Below, piece after piece: positions 1 through 8,878 of a DNA stretch of 64,000 nt. How positions within the stretch are numbered: the first letter of the stretch is position 1; each line of letters opens with the position of its first letter. The notes under the pieces were generated by a model, which saw nothing but the letters and a program-made list of their open reading frames with translations, had not been told where the DNA came from and made no database searches. Source of the stretch: Ferruginibacter sp. (lineage in GTDB: Bacteria > Bacteroidota > Bacteroidia > Chitinophagales > Chitinophagaceae); the NCBI GenBank assembly GCA_019638635.1, contig JAHBTM010000002.1:40914-104913 (forward strand). Direction: 5' to 3'. The translations under genes and the position numbers were made by a program.

Positions 1-209
1 TCACTTTGCAGATCTACCCCCAACCCCTTTATCATTAACTCGGAGCTATAAATGCCGCTAACGAACAACAAGGAATCCCCCGGAAGGAAAAAGCCTGCGA
101 ACAAACCCGTTTCAGCGAATACAATGAAAAGCACCAGCCACAAACCACCATTGGCAATGTAAAACTCCGGATTCAGTAAGTCTTTGAAAGTAAACTGTAA
201 AAATTCCAT
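1..209 (-). CDS. DedA family membrane protein (N-terminal fragment, cut by window edge)
   Basis: The minus strand from the ATG at 207-209 runs open to the window edge, giving 69 residues. The peptide contains [18 protein letters not shown], the hallmark N-terminal region of the DedA/SNARE-associated (PF09335) family, in which an acidic residue and a PGD turn sit between re-entrant and membrane helices. DedA proteins are inner-membrane proteins proposed to move or flip undecaprenyl phosphate or phospholipids and to support proton-motive-force homeostasis. Only the first membrane segments are visible, so substrate cannot be judged. Confidence 0.8.
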   Translation of the reverse strand, partial: MEFLQFTFKDLLNPEFYIANGGLWLVLFIVFAETGLFAGFFLPGDSLLFVSGIYSSELMIKGLGVDLQS

Positions 210-289
210 GTGCAAATAAACGATAATTTTTTCTGAACCTGAACAATATGAAAGGTGTAATAAATTGTTAATGAAAGCTATAGGTTAAA

Positions 290-1663
290 TCAGCCTTCAA
301 AAGACTGAGCCTTCTGGTCATCGAATTCCCCTTCCCAGCGGGCTATTACACAACTGGCCAGGGTATTACCAATAACATTCACTGAGGTGCGGGCCATATC
401 CATCAGTTCATCAATACCGAGGATGGCCATGATGGGCCAGAGCGGCAAACCGAAAGAGGCTGCAGTACCCAACAGAATAACGAGGGATGCCCTGGGGACC
501 CCTGCCACGCCTTTGCTGGTAAGCATTAACGTTAGTCCCATGATAATCTGTTCACCAATCGTTAAATCAATACCTGCAGCTTGTGCCACAAATACAGCGG
601 CTAATGACAAGTACAAGGTAGTACCATCCAGATTAAAAGTATATCCTGTGGGTAGAACGAAAGAGACAATCTTTCCGGGCACACCAAATTTTTCCATGTT
701 CTCCATGGCTTTGGGTAATGCAGATTCTGAGCTTGTTGTTGCAAAGGCAATGGATACGGGTTCTGAAATGGCTTTAATAAAATTCTTTATCGGTATTTTT
801 ATAATTAAGGCCACCGGTAGTAATACCAATAGCAGAAAAACGATTAGTGCTATATACAATGTAATGAGTAACTGGAACAGATTCCCCAATACTTCCAGCC
901 CCAGATGCCCTACCGTTACTGCAATGGCAGCCCCCACACCGAAAGGCGCAAAGTACATGATGATGTTAGTGAATTTAAACATGACCTCGGCCAGGCTTTC
1001 AGAAAACTCCAGCATTGGCTTCTTCTTGGCATTGGGCAACATAGCGAGGGCAATACCGAAAATGATACTAAAAACTACAATGGGAAGCACGTCGCCATGG
1101 TATACCGACTTGGCAAAATTTTCAGGGAAAATGTGCAGGATGACATCCTGCCATCCCTGTGCTTTTACATCAGGTAATTCTTCTTTCAAACCTTCAGGAA
1201 CCAGTATACCTTTCCCTGCACCGCTGATATTAATGGCAATCAAACCAATGATGAGTGCAATGGTGGTAACTACTTCAAAATACAAGATAGACTTCCATCC
1301 CATTCTCCCAACCTGTTTCAGGCTGGAGTGCCCGGCAATCCCCACTACCAATGTAGCAAACAGGATAGGTGCAATAACGGTTTTCACTAAACGAAGAAAT
1401 ATCTGACTCAGCACTTTTAGGTTTTGAGAAAATGCAGGGAAATCCATACCGATATTGATTCCAATCACCATACTCACCAATATCCATGTGGTGAGAGAAC
1501 GCTTAAACACGGCATAAGCAGATAAAGCAACAATCAACGCCCAGCGCAATGATTTCAATACCATTTCAGGTACTGCAACCCATTCATATAAATGCAAGAC
1601 ATATACAACGGCGAGGATGGTAAACAACAACAGAGAAACAATTCCCGTACTTCTTCTATTCAT
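290..1663 (-). CDS. Dicarboxylate/amino acid:cation symporter (DAACS family)
   Basis: A 457-residue inner-membrane protein of the GltP/DctA/GltT type, importing acidic amino acids or C4-dicarboxylates with protons or sodium. Family features visible are the serine-rich re-entrant loop (ATTSSESALPKAMENMEKFG, around residues 310-330) and the following TGYTFNLDGTTLY segment (around 340-352), which corresponds to the substrate- and cation-binding NMDGT motif with Leu in place of Met. At least eight hydrophobic segments are present. There is an N-terminal extension with two extra hydrophobic segments (residues 5-27 and 37-70) before the canonical start of the fold. It stands alone on the minus strand. 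Substrate (glutamate, aspartate or succinate) is not decided by the sequence. Confidence 0.9.
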   Translation of the reverse strand: MNRRSTGIVSLLLFTILAVVYVLHLYEWVAVPEMVLKSLRWALIVALSAYAVFKRSLTTWILVSMVIGINIGMDFPAFSQNLKVLSQIFLRLVKTVIAPILFATLVVGIAGHSSLKQVGRMGWKSILYFEVVTTIALIIGLIAINISGAGKGILVPEGLKEELPDVKAQGWQDVILHIFPENFAKSVYHGDVLPIVVFSIIFGIALAMLPNAKKKPMLEFSESLAEVMFKFTNIIMYFAPFGVGAAIAVTVGHLGLEVLGNLFQLLITLYIALIVFLLLVLLPVALIIKIPIKNFIKAISEPVSIAFATTSSESALPKAMENMEKFGVPGKIVSFVLPTGYTFNLDGTTLYLSLAAVFVAQAAGIDLTIGEQIIMGLTLMLTSKGVAGVPRASLVILLGTAASFGLPLWPIMAILGIDELMDMARTSVNVIGNTLASCVIARWEGEFDDQKAQSFEG

Positions 1664-1886
1664 TATCTATGATATTGTGCGGGGATAAAACTAACCGATT
1701 GAGTTTATACGGGGAAATTTTTTATTGCATTACCCTTATATGCAACTCAAATTATCCATAAAAAAAAGGAACCGTTACTGTATTTTAAAAAAGATTGTAC
1801 TTACCGGTGGTACAAAAAATTATTTATGGTCGGTATTTAGTAAAATTATTCATTATTTTTCCGCTTAAATTACCAAAACATCGTGT

Positions 1887-3374
1887 ATGAGTTTATTTGT
1901 GAAAAAGCCTATCAGTACTTTATTGAATGAGGCCGGTGAAACCGGTGAACATGCATTAAAACGGACTTTAGGTGGTTGGGGGCTTGTAGCCTTGGGTATT
2001 GGTGCCATCATTGGTGCAGGATTGTTTGTAAGAACTGCTGCTGCTGCATCGCAAAATGCCGGTCCATCGGTAACCATTGGTTTTTTACTGGCTGCATTGG
2101 GATGTGCTTTAGCGGGATTGTGTTATGCTGAACTATCCTCCTCTATTCCCATTTCAGGAAGTGCCTACACATACACCTATGCCACTATGGGAGAGTTTCT
2201 GGCATGGATTATTGGATGGGATTTGGTATTGGAATATGCAGTGGGTGCCGCCACGGTGGGTATAGCCTGGAGTGAGTACTTGAATAATTTATTGGTGGAA
2301 GTATTTAATATGAGTCCGATTCCTTATCAATGGTGTCACTCTCCTTTTCAAACCTCGCCTGACGGAGTGGGTGGGATTGTAAACATTCCGGCTTTATTCA
2401 TAGTTACAGCCATCAGCTTATTACTCATCAGGGGAACGCGCGAGTCAGCATTTGTAAACAATATCATTGTTATTGTGAAAGTAGCCATCGTAGTGCTAAT
2501 TATTGCGTTGGGCTGGGGATTCATCAATGAGGCCAATCATGCCAATTACATTCCTGAACCGCAGAAGTATGTTGACCACCAGGGCATCACATACAATTTC
2601 GGTGGGATTATGGGGATATTGGGAGCCGCAGGGACCGTGTTCTTTGCTTTCATTGGTTTTGATGCGGTGAGTACGGCTGCCCAGGAAACCAAAAACCCTA
2701 AGAAGGATATGCCTTTTGGAATTCTAGGTTCGTTATTAATCTGTACCATATTATATATATTGTTCGCGCACGTATTAACCGGATTGGTTCCTCTGGAGTT
2801 CTTCCGTGACCCTACCAAGGGCGGAGAAGCATCTGTAGTGGCTGCAATCAAAGAAGCGATGCCTCAATATGGCTGGCTTAGCAAATCTGTAACAATCGCC
2901 ATCCTCGCCGGTTTCTCTTCTGTGATATTGGTGATGTTACTCGGACAAAGCCGTGTGTTTTTCTCTATGAGTAAAGACGGATTATTGCCTAAAGCATTTT
3001 CAGAAGTTCATCCAAAATATAAGACGCCTTATAAAGGCAATATGGTGATTTTAATTTTGGTTGCTTTGTTTGCCGGATTTGTACCGGGAGATGTGGTAGG
3101 CCACATGACCAGCATTGGAACCTTATTTGCCTTCATGTTGGTATGTGCTGCAGTGATTATCCTGAGAAAGACAGAACCCAACATGCCGCGACAGTTCAAA
3201 ACGCCCCTGGTGCCGTTTGTACCCATTTTGGGAATCATCACCTGTGGTGCAATGATCTTTGGTTTAGGTTGGGAAAACTGGGCGCGTTTAGGTGGATGGC
3301 TTGCTTTAGGATTCATCATCTATTTTGTATACAGTAAAAAGCACAGCAAACTAAACAACCCGAATAAAAAATAA
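1887..3374 (+). CDS. APC family amino acid permease (cationic amino acid transporter-like)
   Basis: A 495-residue membrane protein with 12 or more hydrophobic segments. The first helix carries GIGAIIGAGLFV, the unwound substrate-binding GxIIGxGIF motif of the amino acid-polyamine-organocation superfamily. The second conserved region, FFAFIGFDAVSTAAQETKNP (about residues 253-272), is typical of the CAT/YfnA branch that carries cationic or broad-range amino acids. The length suits that branch. The ATG at 1887 starts a hydrophilic stretch (FVKKPISTLLNEAGETGEHA) that is common in this subfamily. The gene is monocistronic and is followed closely by a strong hairpin terminator. The amino acid carried cannot be named. 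Confidence 0.88.
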   Translation: MSLFVKKPISTLLNEAGETGEHALKRTLGGWGLVALGIGAIIGAGLFVRTAAAASQNAGPSVTIGFLLAALGCALAGLCYAELSSSIPISGSAYTYTYATMGEFLAWIIGWDLVLEYAVGAATVGIAWSEYLNNLLVEVFNMSPIPYQWCHSPFQTSPDGVGGIVNIPALFIVTAISLLLIRGTRESAFVNNIIVIVKVAIVVLIIALGWGFINEANHANYIPEPQKYVDHQGITYNFGGIMGILGAAGTVFFAFIGFDAVSTAAQETKNPKKDMPFGILGSLLICTILYILFAHVLTGLVPLEFFRDPTKGGEASVVAAIKEAMPQYGWLSKSVTIAILAGFSSVILVMLLGQSRVFFSMSKDGLLPKAFSEVHPKYKTPYKGNMVILILVALFAGFVPGDVVGHMTSIGTLFAFMLVCAAVIILRKTEPNMPRQFKTPLVPFVPILGIITCGAMIFGLGWENWARLGGWLALGFIIYFVYSKKHSKLNNPNKK

Positions 3375-3393
3375 TGGTTTGAAAAACGATCAG

Positions 3394-3419
3394 AGGCTGC
3401 TTTTTAAGCAGCCTTTTTT
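3394..3419 (+). terminator. Rho-independent terminator after the amino acid permease
   Basis: A perfect 9-bp stem AGGCTGCTT / AAGCAGCCT with a TTT loop is followed by a run of six T, 20 nt after the permease stop codon. Confidence 0.85.
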
Positions 3420-3423
3420 GTGT

Positions 3424-3450
3424 AAAAAAAATCCTCCAATTAGGAGGATT
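3424..3450 (-). terminator. Rho-independent terminator after ssb
   Basis: On the minus strand the stem AATCCTCC / GGAGGATT with a 5-nt loop is followed by a T run (A run at 3424-3430 on the plus strand). It lies 24 nt downstream of the ssb stop codon and back-to-back with the permease terminator. Confidence 0.8.
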
Positions 3451-3473
3451 CATAAAAGAAAAATTGATTTTTT

Positions 3474-3899
3474 TTAGAACGGGAGATCATCACTAATCAC
3501 TTCTGCAGATTCAATCTTAGATGTGTTGGGTGATGTGTTTTGTTGATAGTTTGAAGCAGGAGCCCCTGTGTTTTCACCGGAGTTACTCCCTCCTAAAAGC
3601 TGCACATCTTTTACACGCATACGCTGTGTTGCAGCCGGTTTCCCTTCACGATTGGTATAGGCATCTGCTTCGGGAGTTCCTTCTACGTATACGGTTTTAC
3701 CTTTTGTAAGGTACTTTGAAATATTGGTGCGGTCAGTCCAGTACGCACATTCCACCCAATACGTTTTTTCTTTAAGGTTTCCGGTTGCGTCTTTAAAGCG
3801 ATCTGTATGTGCCACACTGAAGTTAATTACGTTCTTCCCGTTTACTTCGTTTACAATACAATCCTTTCCCAGGTTACCGATGATTTGTAGTTTGATCAT
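3474..3899 (-). CDS. ssb: Single-stranded DNA-binding protein
   Basis: A 141-residue SSB. An N-terminal OB fold (about residues 1-105, beginning MIKLQIIGNLGKDC) is followed by a Ser/Asn/Thr-rich disordered linker and the acidic tip DDLPF, which recruits replication and repair partners. It coats ssDNA as a tetramer during replication, recombination and repair. The short size is normal for Bacteroidota copies. It lies 47 nt downstream of, and on the same strand as, the XRE/S24 regulator gene and may be co-transcribed with it, which would tie its dosage to that regulator. A hairpin terminator follows. Confidence 0.95.
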   Translation of the reverse strand: MIKLQIIGNLGKDCIVNEVNGKNVINFSVAHTDRFKDATGNLKEKTYWVECAYWTDRTNISKYLTKGKTVYVEGTPEADAYTNREGKPAATQRMRVKDVQLLGGSNSGENTGAPASNYQQNTSPNTSKIESAEVISDDLPF

Positions 3900-3946
3900 G
3901 TTGTGTTGTTTTAATAATTAAGCGATGTATCTGTTATATGTCAATA

Positions 3947-4702
3947 CTAATTCATTTTTTTGGTCAAGGAGGACACCTGGTCTTGCAAATTATTCACAAG
4001 ATTTGCCAATGTATTTACATCCCATCTTTGCTGGTCGGCCACTTTACCAATAATCATCTGAGCCATCCAGATTTCGGCCACATCTTCAGCGTTCACCTGA
4101 TAAGGCTGATAAGCGGGATTGTCGCTCACTAGGGTGAGTTTATTTTTGCTGCGGTTGTTTTTGACCACTCTTTTATAAACGATTCCTTCCTGCATGCTCA
4201 CCACGATGCAGGGGGTATTGGATTTCAGGTCATCCAGGTTTTGAACTTTTTCTCCGACAATAATACTTCCGGAGGGGGTTGGCAACATACTGTCGCCTAT
4301 GATTTCGAAAGCGCGGTAGTTACCTCCGCTAAGCATGGGCAAAGTAAAAGTGTTGAGTTCTTCAATAAATTCTGTGTCGGCGTAACCGGCCAGATAACCT
4401 GCCGCTGCTTTAACCGGAACAAAATGTATCAGGTTATTTTTAGTAGTCGTACCCAATTTCTGGTTTCTGCGTTTCATCCAGTAGCTCGATTGGTTTTCGC
4501 TCAAATCTTTCAGTAACATTTCATCGAGGCTTACTTTGAACATTTCGCTGACCATTTCAAGTACTTCCAAACGGGGATCCGCCCTTTCTTCTTCATAAGC
4601 ACCTATCAATGAACGTTTTACGTTAAGTTTATTAGCAAACTCCTCCTGCGTCCACCCCCTGAGTTTACGCAGGTATTTCAGGTTTAATCCGGCTTGTGAC
4701 AT
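3947..4702 (-). CDS. LexA-like transcriptional regulator: XRE helix-turn-helix plus S24 peptidase domain
   Basis: A 251-residue regulator. Residues 5-62 form an HTH_3/XRE DNA-binding domain (LRKLRGWTQEEFANKLNV...GAYEEERADPRLEVL). Residues about 110-230 form an S24 (LexA/CI-type) domain with the nucleophile motif GDSMLPTPSG and the general-base region GIVYKRVV, so the Ser/Lys dyad looks intact. An Ala-Gly pair (AAAGYLAGY) near residues 100-108 is a candidate self-cleavage site. Such proteins are repressors inactivated by autocleavage on DNA damage, or are non-cleaving S24 homologues. The gene precedes ssb on the same strand. Its own promoter is bracketed by two copies of the palindrome CTAAWNNNWTTAG, suggesting autorepression. 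No phage genes are nearby. Confidence 0.85.
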   Translation of the reverse strand: MSQAGLNLKYLRKLRGWTQEEFANKLNVKRSLIGAYEEERADPRLEVLEMVSEMFKVSLDEMLLKDLSENQSSYWMKRRNQKLGTTTKNNLIHFVPVKAAAGYLAGYADTEFIEELNTFTLPMLSGGNYRAFEIIGDSMLPTPSGSIIVGEKVQNLDDLKSNTPCIVVSMQEGIVYKRVVKNNRSKNKLTLVSDNPAYQPYQVNAEDVAEIWMAQMIIGKVADQQRWDVNTLANLVNNLQDQVSSLTKKMN

Positions 4703-4708
4703 AAGTAA

Positions 4709-4752
4709 CTAATTTGATTAGCACAAATATACTAAATATTTTAGTTATCAAA
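4709..4752 (-). promoter_or_regulatory. Promoter of the XRE/S24 regulator gene with two operator-like palindromes
   Basis: On the minus strand a -33 TTTG (4749-4752) and a -7 TATATTTG (4724-4731) are 17 nt apart. Two perfect inverted repeats of one pattern, CTAATttgATTAG (4709-4721) and CTAAAtatTTTAG (4732-4744), lie just downstream of the -7 element (over the expected start site) and in the -33/-7 spacer. Their centres are 23 bp apart, about two helical turns. The layout is what is expected for steric autorepression by a dimeric HTH protein. Confidence 0.7.
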
Positions 4753-4806
4753 ATTTATTTTTTAATCCTCTTCTGGATCAGTGCAAAAAAAAAATTGTAA
4801 AAAAGC

Positions 4807-4837
4807 TTTGACTTACCAAAACCCGAATCTATATTTG
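4807..4837 (+). promoter_or_regulatory. Bacteroidota-type promoter for the type IX-secreted protein gene
   Basis: TTTG (4807-4810), a 19-nt spacer, then TATATTTG (4830-4837) match the Bacteroidota sigma-ABfr consensus. The predicted leader of about 150 nt up to 4994 shows no obvious structure or reading frame. Confidence 0.75.
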
Positions 4838-4993
4838 TTCTCCAATGGTGCAGTTACCTCCTGCGCCGCTTGCCTAACCTGATCCACCTATCCCTCGAAA
4901 TTTACCGCTTACCTCCACGTATCTATTTAAAAGCCGTATTAAGCTTCCTCTTATTCCTGTGAGCCATTTTTTATCAACGTAAAAGTTCAATAA

Positions 4994-7177
4994 ATGCTGA
5001 CTAAATTTACCACAATCGTTACTATTGTAACAACCCTCTTCTGTGCATTCACAAACACCTCAAATGCACAAACCAGCGTAAGACCTTACTCTTTAGTGTA
5101 CACTGAAACCCTGCGTGGCGGTGTAGTGATGTTCGGTAACACGAGCATGCACATCCTGAACAACAATGGTTCAGTAAACACCACCCGTATGAACGAAATC
5201 GGCAATGCCAATAACGGTCAGGGTGGAGTTGGTTTCACACAGTACGGCAATGACAACAACAACATGCAGTTTGCAGATGTGGACACAGATGCCGGCACGA
5301 AGAATTCTACTTCTGCTGATCTGATCCTGCCTGCAGGCACCAACAACATTAAGTTTGCCCGTTTGTACTGGGGTGGCAGAATCAGCAATAGTGCTGTAAA
5401 CAGTAACCCTGACACTTTGCGGAAAATTAAAATCCGTAAAGGTGCATTGGGAGCTTACTCACCGGCCATTACAGCTGCTACCAACGTAGACCAGTTTACT
5501 ATTGCGGGTACCAGTGAAAGAGTATATCAATCGTATGTTGATATCACTGACTTTATCCGTGTAGGTGGTGGCGGTACATACTTTGTAGCCGACATTGCAG
5601 CAACGGCAGGTTCTACATCTAATGGTGGCCGTTATGCAGGATGGAGCATCGTAGTTGCTTACGAAAATACAAACAGAGATTATTATAGTGTACGTGTATA
5701 TGATGGTTTTTCACAAGTGTTCAACTCAGGTAGTGGTGGTTTGGTTACTGCAAACGTAACCTTAACCGGCCTGAACGTTCCAAACAATCCTTTGGCCGCT
5801 AACGAAGCCGTGATGAGTGTAATGGCATGGGAAGGTGATGGTAACCTGGGTGCAACCAATGGTAACCCTGCCGGTGATTTTATTAAAGTGAATGGAATTG
5901 CTGTATCTAATGCAACTAATCCGGTAACCAACTTCTGGAATGGTTCAATCACTAAAAATGGGGCGTATGTTACTACTAAAAACCCAAACTACTTCAACCA
6001 AATGGGATTGGATATTGATGAAGTGAATGTAGGAACAGGTTTCAACATTCAACCTAATGCAAATACAGTAAATATACAGTTCGGAACAGAAGCTGATCAA
6101 TATTTCCCGTCTGCTTTCACTTTCGCTATTAAAGCAAAAGATCCGGTAATTGAGCTGGAGAAAACAGTTGAAGATGCGAGTGGTGATGATTTGTTGCAAT
6201 CAAACGAAATCCTGACTTATACCTTATCAGGAACCAACAACGGTGCAGGTTCTGCTTACAATGTGTATGTTGTAGATACCCTGCCTTCTAACGTAACGTA
6301 TGTATCCGGTTCAATGGAAGTAGTGGAAGCAACCGGAGTAACTGCAGGTTTCAAAACCGATGCTATGGATGCAGATATCGCTGAAAAAGGTTTCGCTAAC
6401 GGTAAGCACTACCTGCGTTTTAATATCGGTATCGGTGCCAACGGATTGCAGGGTGGTGAAATGCCCATTGGTTCAAGCTTTACACTGCGTTTTAAAGTTC
6501 AGGGCGGTGCCATCCCCGGTAGTGTAAGCAACACCGCACGAATTGTTTCAGAAAACCTCGGTGGAGAAAGTTTCTTTGATGATGGTACGGCTATCATTGG
6601 TGCAGCCGGTGGTCCGGTAGATGTAAAAATGGCCACCTTTACAGCTACATTGCAAAATGGTAATGGATTGCTGAAGTGGGAAACTGAAAACGAAACCAAC
6701 AACGAGTTCTTCGTGATTGAGCGCAGTGAAGATGGTGTTCGCTTCTCTGACCGTGGTACAAAAGCCGGAAACGGAACTACCACTACCCGTTCACGTTATG
6801 AGTTCATTGATCCGATTAATACAACTGCAAAAATTGTGTACTACCGTTTGAAAGCCGTAGACAACCACGGAGAAGCTACTTACTCTAACATTATTCCGCT
6901 GCGTTTACAGGGAGGAATGAGTGTAGATAAATTCAACGTGTACCCTAACCCATTTGTAAATAACGTGAAAATCACCGTGAACAGCCAGTCTGCTTCACAG
7001 GTTACCCTGCGCGTGTTCTCAATCGACGGACGTGAAGTGATCAACCGCAAGGTGAATGTACTGAGTGGCGACAACATCATTGTGGTAAATGAATTCGATC
7101 GTATGCAAAAAGGAAACTATGTGGTAGAGGTTTCCAACGGTACGGAGAAATTCACCCGTAAAGTGGTTAAAAACTAA
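4994..7177 (+). CDS. Secreted surface protein with DUF11-like domain and type IX secretion sorting tail
   Basis: A 727-residue exported protein. Residues 1-25 are a Sec signal peptide ending SNA before QTS. The bulk (30-380) is a beta-rich, Gly/Asn/Thr-rich region without a recognised catalytic motif, containing repeated descriptions of strands typical of adhesin-like proteins. Residues about 385-510 resemble a DUF11 conserved-repeat domain (ASGDDLLQSNEILTYTLSG... YVVDTLPSNVTYVSGS). Residues about 545-630 look like a fibronectin-III-like module, and the last 80 residues are a type A T9SS sorting domain (FNVYPNPFVNNVKITV ... GNYVVEVSNG ... KVVKN). It should be exported through the Sec pathway, then cross the outer membrane by T9SS. 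Binding target unknown. It has its own promoter and terminator. Confidence 0.85.
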   Translation: MLTKFTTIVTIVTTLFCAFTNTSNAQTSVRPYSLVYTETLRGGVVMFGNTSMHILNNNGSVNTTRMNEIGNANNGQGGVGFTQYGNDNNNMQFADVDTDAGTKNSTSADLILPAGTNNIKFARLYWGGRISNSAVNSNPDTLRKIKIRKGALGAYSPAITAATNVDQFTIAGTSERVYQSYVDITDFIRVGGGGTYFVADIAATAGSTSNGGRYAGWSIVVAYENTNRDYYSVRVYDGFSQVFNSGSGGLVTANVTLTGLNVPNNPLAANEAVMSVMAWEGDGNLGATNGNPAGDFIKVNGIAVSNATNPVTNFWNGSITKNGAYVTTKNPNYFNQMGLDIDEVNVGTGFNIQPNANTVNIQFGTEADQYFPSAFTFAIKAKDPVIELEKTVEDASGDDLLQSNEILTYTLSGTNNGAGSAYNVYVVDTLPSNVTYVSGSMEVVEATGVTAGFKTDAMDADIAEKGFANGKHYLRFNIGIGANGLQGGEMPIGSSFTLRFKVQGGAIPGSVSNTARIVSENLGGESFFDDGTAIIGAAGGPVDVKMATFTATLQNGNGLLKWETENETNNEFFVIERSEDGVRFSDRGTKAGNGTTTTRSRYEFIDPINTTAKIVYYRLKAVDNHGEATYSNIIPLRLQGGMSVDKFNVYPNPFVNNVKITVNSQSASQVTLRVFSIDGREVINRKVNVLSGDNIIVVNEFDRMQKGNYVVEVSNGTEKFTRKVVKN

Positions 7178-7200
7178 ACAAACAATCCAGTAAATATAAA

Positions 7201-7227
7201 AACGGCCGGAGTTTCCGGTCGTTTTTT
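7201..7227 (+). terminator. Terminator after the type IX-secreted protein gene
   Basis: AACGGCCGG / CCGGTCGTT with a short AGTTT loop forms a 9-bp stem (one G-U pair) followed by TTTT. It lies 24 nt after the stop. Confidence 0.8.
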
Positions 7228-7228
7228 A

Positions 7229-7262
7229 TTTGTAAACATCTCAGGGCGAGTCCTTATTTTTG
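7229..7262 (+). promoter_or_regulatory. Bacteroidota-type promoter for the small membrane protein at 7278
   Basis: TTTG (7229-7232), a 22-nt spacer and TATTTTTG (7255-7262). It decides the start of the next gene: the upstream TTG codon at 7260 lies inside the -7 element, so translation should begin at the ATG at 7278. Confidence 0.65.
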
Positions 7263-7277
7263 TACAAATCATATATT

Positions 7278-7733
7278 ATGGACAGCATCCTCAGTATACA
7301 CAGCATCCTCCGTTACCTCGTACTCCTGTTTGGAGTATGGGCGGTATTCAATGCCATTACCGGCGTATCGTCTAAACGTTCGTACAATGGAAACGACAAT
7401 AAATCGAATCTGTTTTTCATGATTCTGACAGATATACAACTGCTGATCGGTTTAATTCTTTTGTATAACTGGGTGAGCAATTCCGGTGTATCGGATTTGG
7501 ATATGGGAACGATTATGAAAGATAAAGCGATGCGATTCTGGACGGTTGAACATCCAATCATGATGTTCCTAGCATGGATATTTGTACATGTGAGCCGAAC
7601 TGCATCCAAAAAAGCCACTACCGATCTGTCAAAACATAAAAAGGTATTGATATTCTCCGGGCTGGCCCTGCTCATTATGCTGGCCTCCATCCCCTGGCCT
7701 TTCAGAGAAGTGATTGGCAGACCATTATTCTAA
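7278..7733 (+). CDS. Uncharacterised four-helix membrane protein
   Basis: A 151-residue inner-membrane protein beginning MDSILSIHSILRYLVLL. Four hydrophobic segments (about residues 10-30, 45-67, 90-112 and 122-142) alternate with short charged loops. Conserved-looking His residues (H8 near the N terminus and H92 in the loop before the third helix) recall small membrane-bound cytochrome-b-like proteins, and I recall homologues in Bacteroidota being given that label, but no haem-binding set can be proven here. It has its own promoter and lies 26 nt before surE on the same strand. Function unknown. Confidence 0.7.
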   Translation: MDSILSIHSILRYLVLLFGVWAVFNAITGVSSKRSYNGNDNKSNLFFMILTDIQLLIGLILLYNWVSNSGVSDLDMGTIMKDKAMRFWTVEHPIMMFLAWIFVHVSRTASKKATTDLSKHKKVLIFSGLALLIMLASIPWPFREVIGRPLF

Positions 7734-7759
7734 TTCGTTCCCATTAAGAAAATATTTGT

Positions 7760-8545
7760 ATGGCTAAGGCAAACAAGAAACCGTTGATTCTGGTAACTAA
7801 CGATGATGACATAACAGCACCGGGTATACGAAATTTAGTAGAGGCCGTAAAAGACCTCGGAACCGTAGTAGTAGTAGCACCGGATAAACCACAAAGTGGG
7901 ATGGGGCATGCTATCACGATTGGCTCTCCGTTGCGTATGAACCGCATGCATTTATTCGGGGATATAGAAGCGTGGCAAACCAGCGGCACTCCGGTAGATT
8001 GTGTGAAGCTGGCCGTTGACAAAATATTACACCGCAAACCCGACTTGTGCCTGAGTGGTATCAACCATGGGGCCAATCACTCCATCAATGTAATTTACAG
8101 CGGCACCATGTCGGCCGCTATGGAAGCCAGTATTGAAGGCATCCCCAGTATAGGGTTCTCTCTGCTCGATTACAATTACGAAGCTGATTTTACGGGAGCG
8201 CGGCAGGCAGTACGTACCATCGTTTCTGCCATCCTACAGCAAAAAACACTGGATAAACATTTTCTGCTGAACGTTAACATTCCATCAGTTCCGGCAAAAG
8301 AAATTAAAGGCATCCGTGTATGTAAGCAGGCCTATGCGAAATACGTGGAAGACTTTGATGAACGTATCGATCCGCAGGGAAAAAAATATTTCTGGCTCAC
8401 CGGCGAGTTTGTGAACTTTGATAAATCCAGGGATGCGGACGTATGGGCATTACAACATAATTATGTAAGTGTGGTTCCCGTACAATTTGATTTAACCAAT
8501 TATAAACTCAAGGAATTGCTTGATAAAAAGCAACTTTTCAAATAA
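7760..8545 (+). CDS. surE: 5'/3'-nucleotidase SurE
   Basis: A 261-residue member of the SurE family, metal-dependent phosphatases that hydrolyse nucleoside 5'- and 3'-monophosphates in stationary-phase survival. The N-terminal metal-binding motif ILVTNDDDITAPGI (residues about 10-23) carries the Asp pair, PQSGMGHAIT (about 48-57) supplies the Ser ligand, and CLSGINHGANHSINVIYSGT (about 97-116) supplies the Asn ligand and the conserved GxN loop. Length fits the family. Its TAA stop overlaps the ATG of the following small membrane gene by one base (TAATG), so the two are translationally coupled. Confidence 0.95.
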   Translation: MAKANKKPLILVTNDDDITAPGIRNLVEAVKDLGTVVVVAPDKPQSGMGHAITIGSPLRMNRMHLFGDIEAWQTSGTPVDCVKLAVDKILHRKPDLCLSGINHGANHSINVIYSGTMSAAMEASIEGIPSIGFSLLDYNYEADFTGARQAVRTIVSAILQQKTLDKHFLLNVNIPSVPAKEIKGIRVCKQAYAKYVEDFDERIDPQGKKYFWLTGEFVNFDKSRDADVWALQHNYVSVVPVQFDLTNYKLKELLDKKQLFK

Positions 8546-8844
8546 TGTTTAAAAAAGATCATTTTACATTTGGCTTGTTGCTGGGACTTATAGCACCATT
8601 GGCCGGTTTGCTCCTATTCAAACTCACCAAGTTTGAATCGTTTACCATTGGTGAAACCCTGCAATTTATGATGAATGAATCAGGATACAGAACACTCACT
8701 GCAGCTTTAAGTGTTTCACTCCTGGCCAATGCAACACTGTTTACTATATATATTAATAAGAAAGTGGATAAAACAGCCAAGGGGATTTTTGTAACCACCC
8801 TCGTGTACGGATTATTTATTTTGTTGATTAAAACTTTCTATTAA
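8545..8844 (+). CDS. Small hypothetical membrane protein coupled to surE
   Basis: A 99-residue protein with three predicted membrane helices (about residues 6-27, 50-71 and 77-97), the last ending close to the C terminus. No catalytic motif is visible. Start and surE stop share the sequence TAATG, so it is very probably co-expressed with surE. I do not recognise the family. In other Bacteroidota a small membrane gene is often found between surE and lpxB, but lpxB in this window is 38 kb away, so the coupling is not informative about function. Confidence 0.75.
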   Translation: MFKKDHFTFGLLLGLIAPLAGLLLFKLTKFESFTIGETLQFMMNESGYRTLTAALSVSLLANATLFTIYINKKVDKTAKGIFVTTLVYGLFILLIKTFY

Positions 8845-8878
8845 CCACGTACTGCCCTGAGGAACAATTTGCTGGCCC

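Noticed and set aside
387-1406. 339-residue plus-strand frame opposite the symporter gene
   Set aside because: It is the antisense shadow of a well-supported membrane protein gene with no recognisable domain.
3947-4702. Prophage repressor (CI-like)
   Set aside because: XRE plus S24 fits, but there are no phage structural or integrase genes nearby and ssb follows; a chromosomal regulator is more likely.
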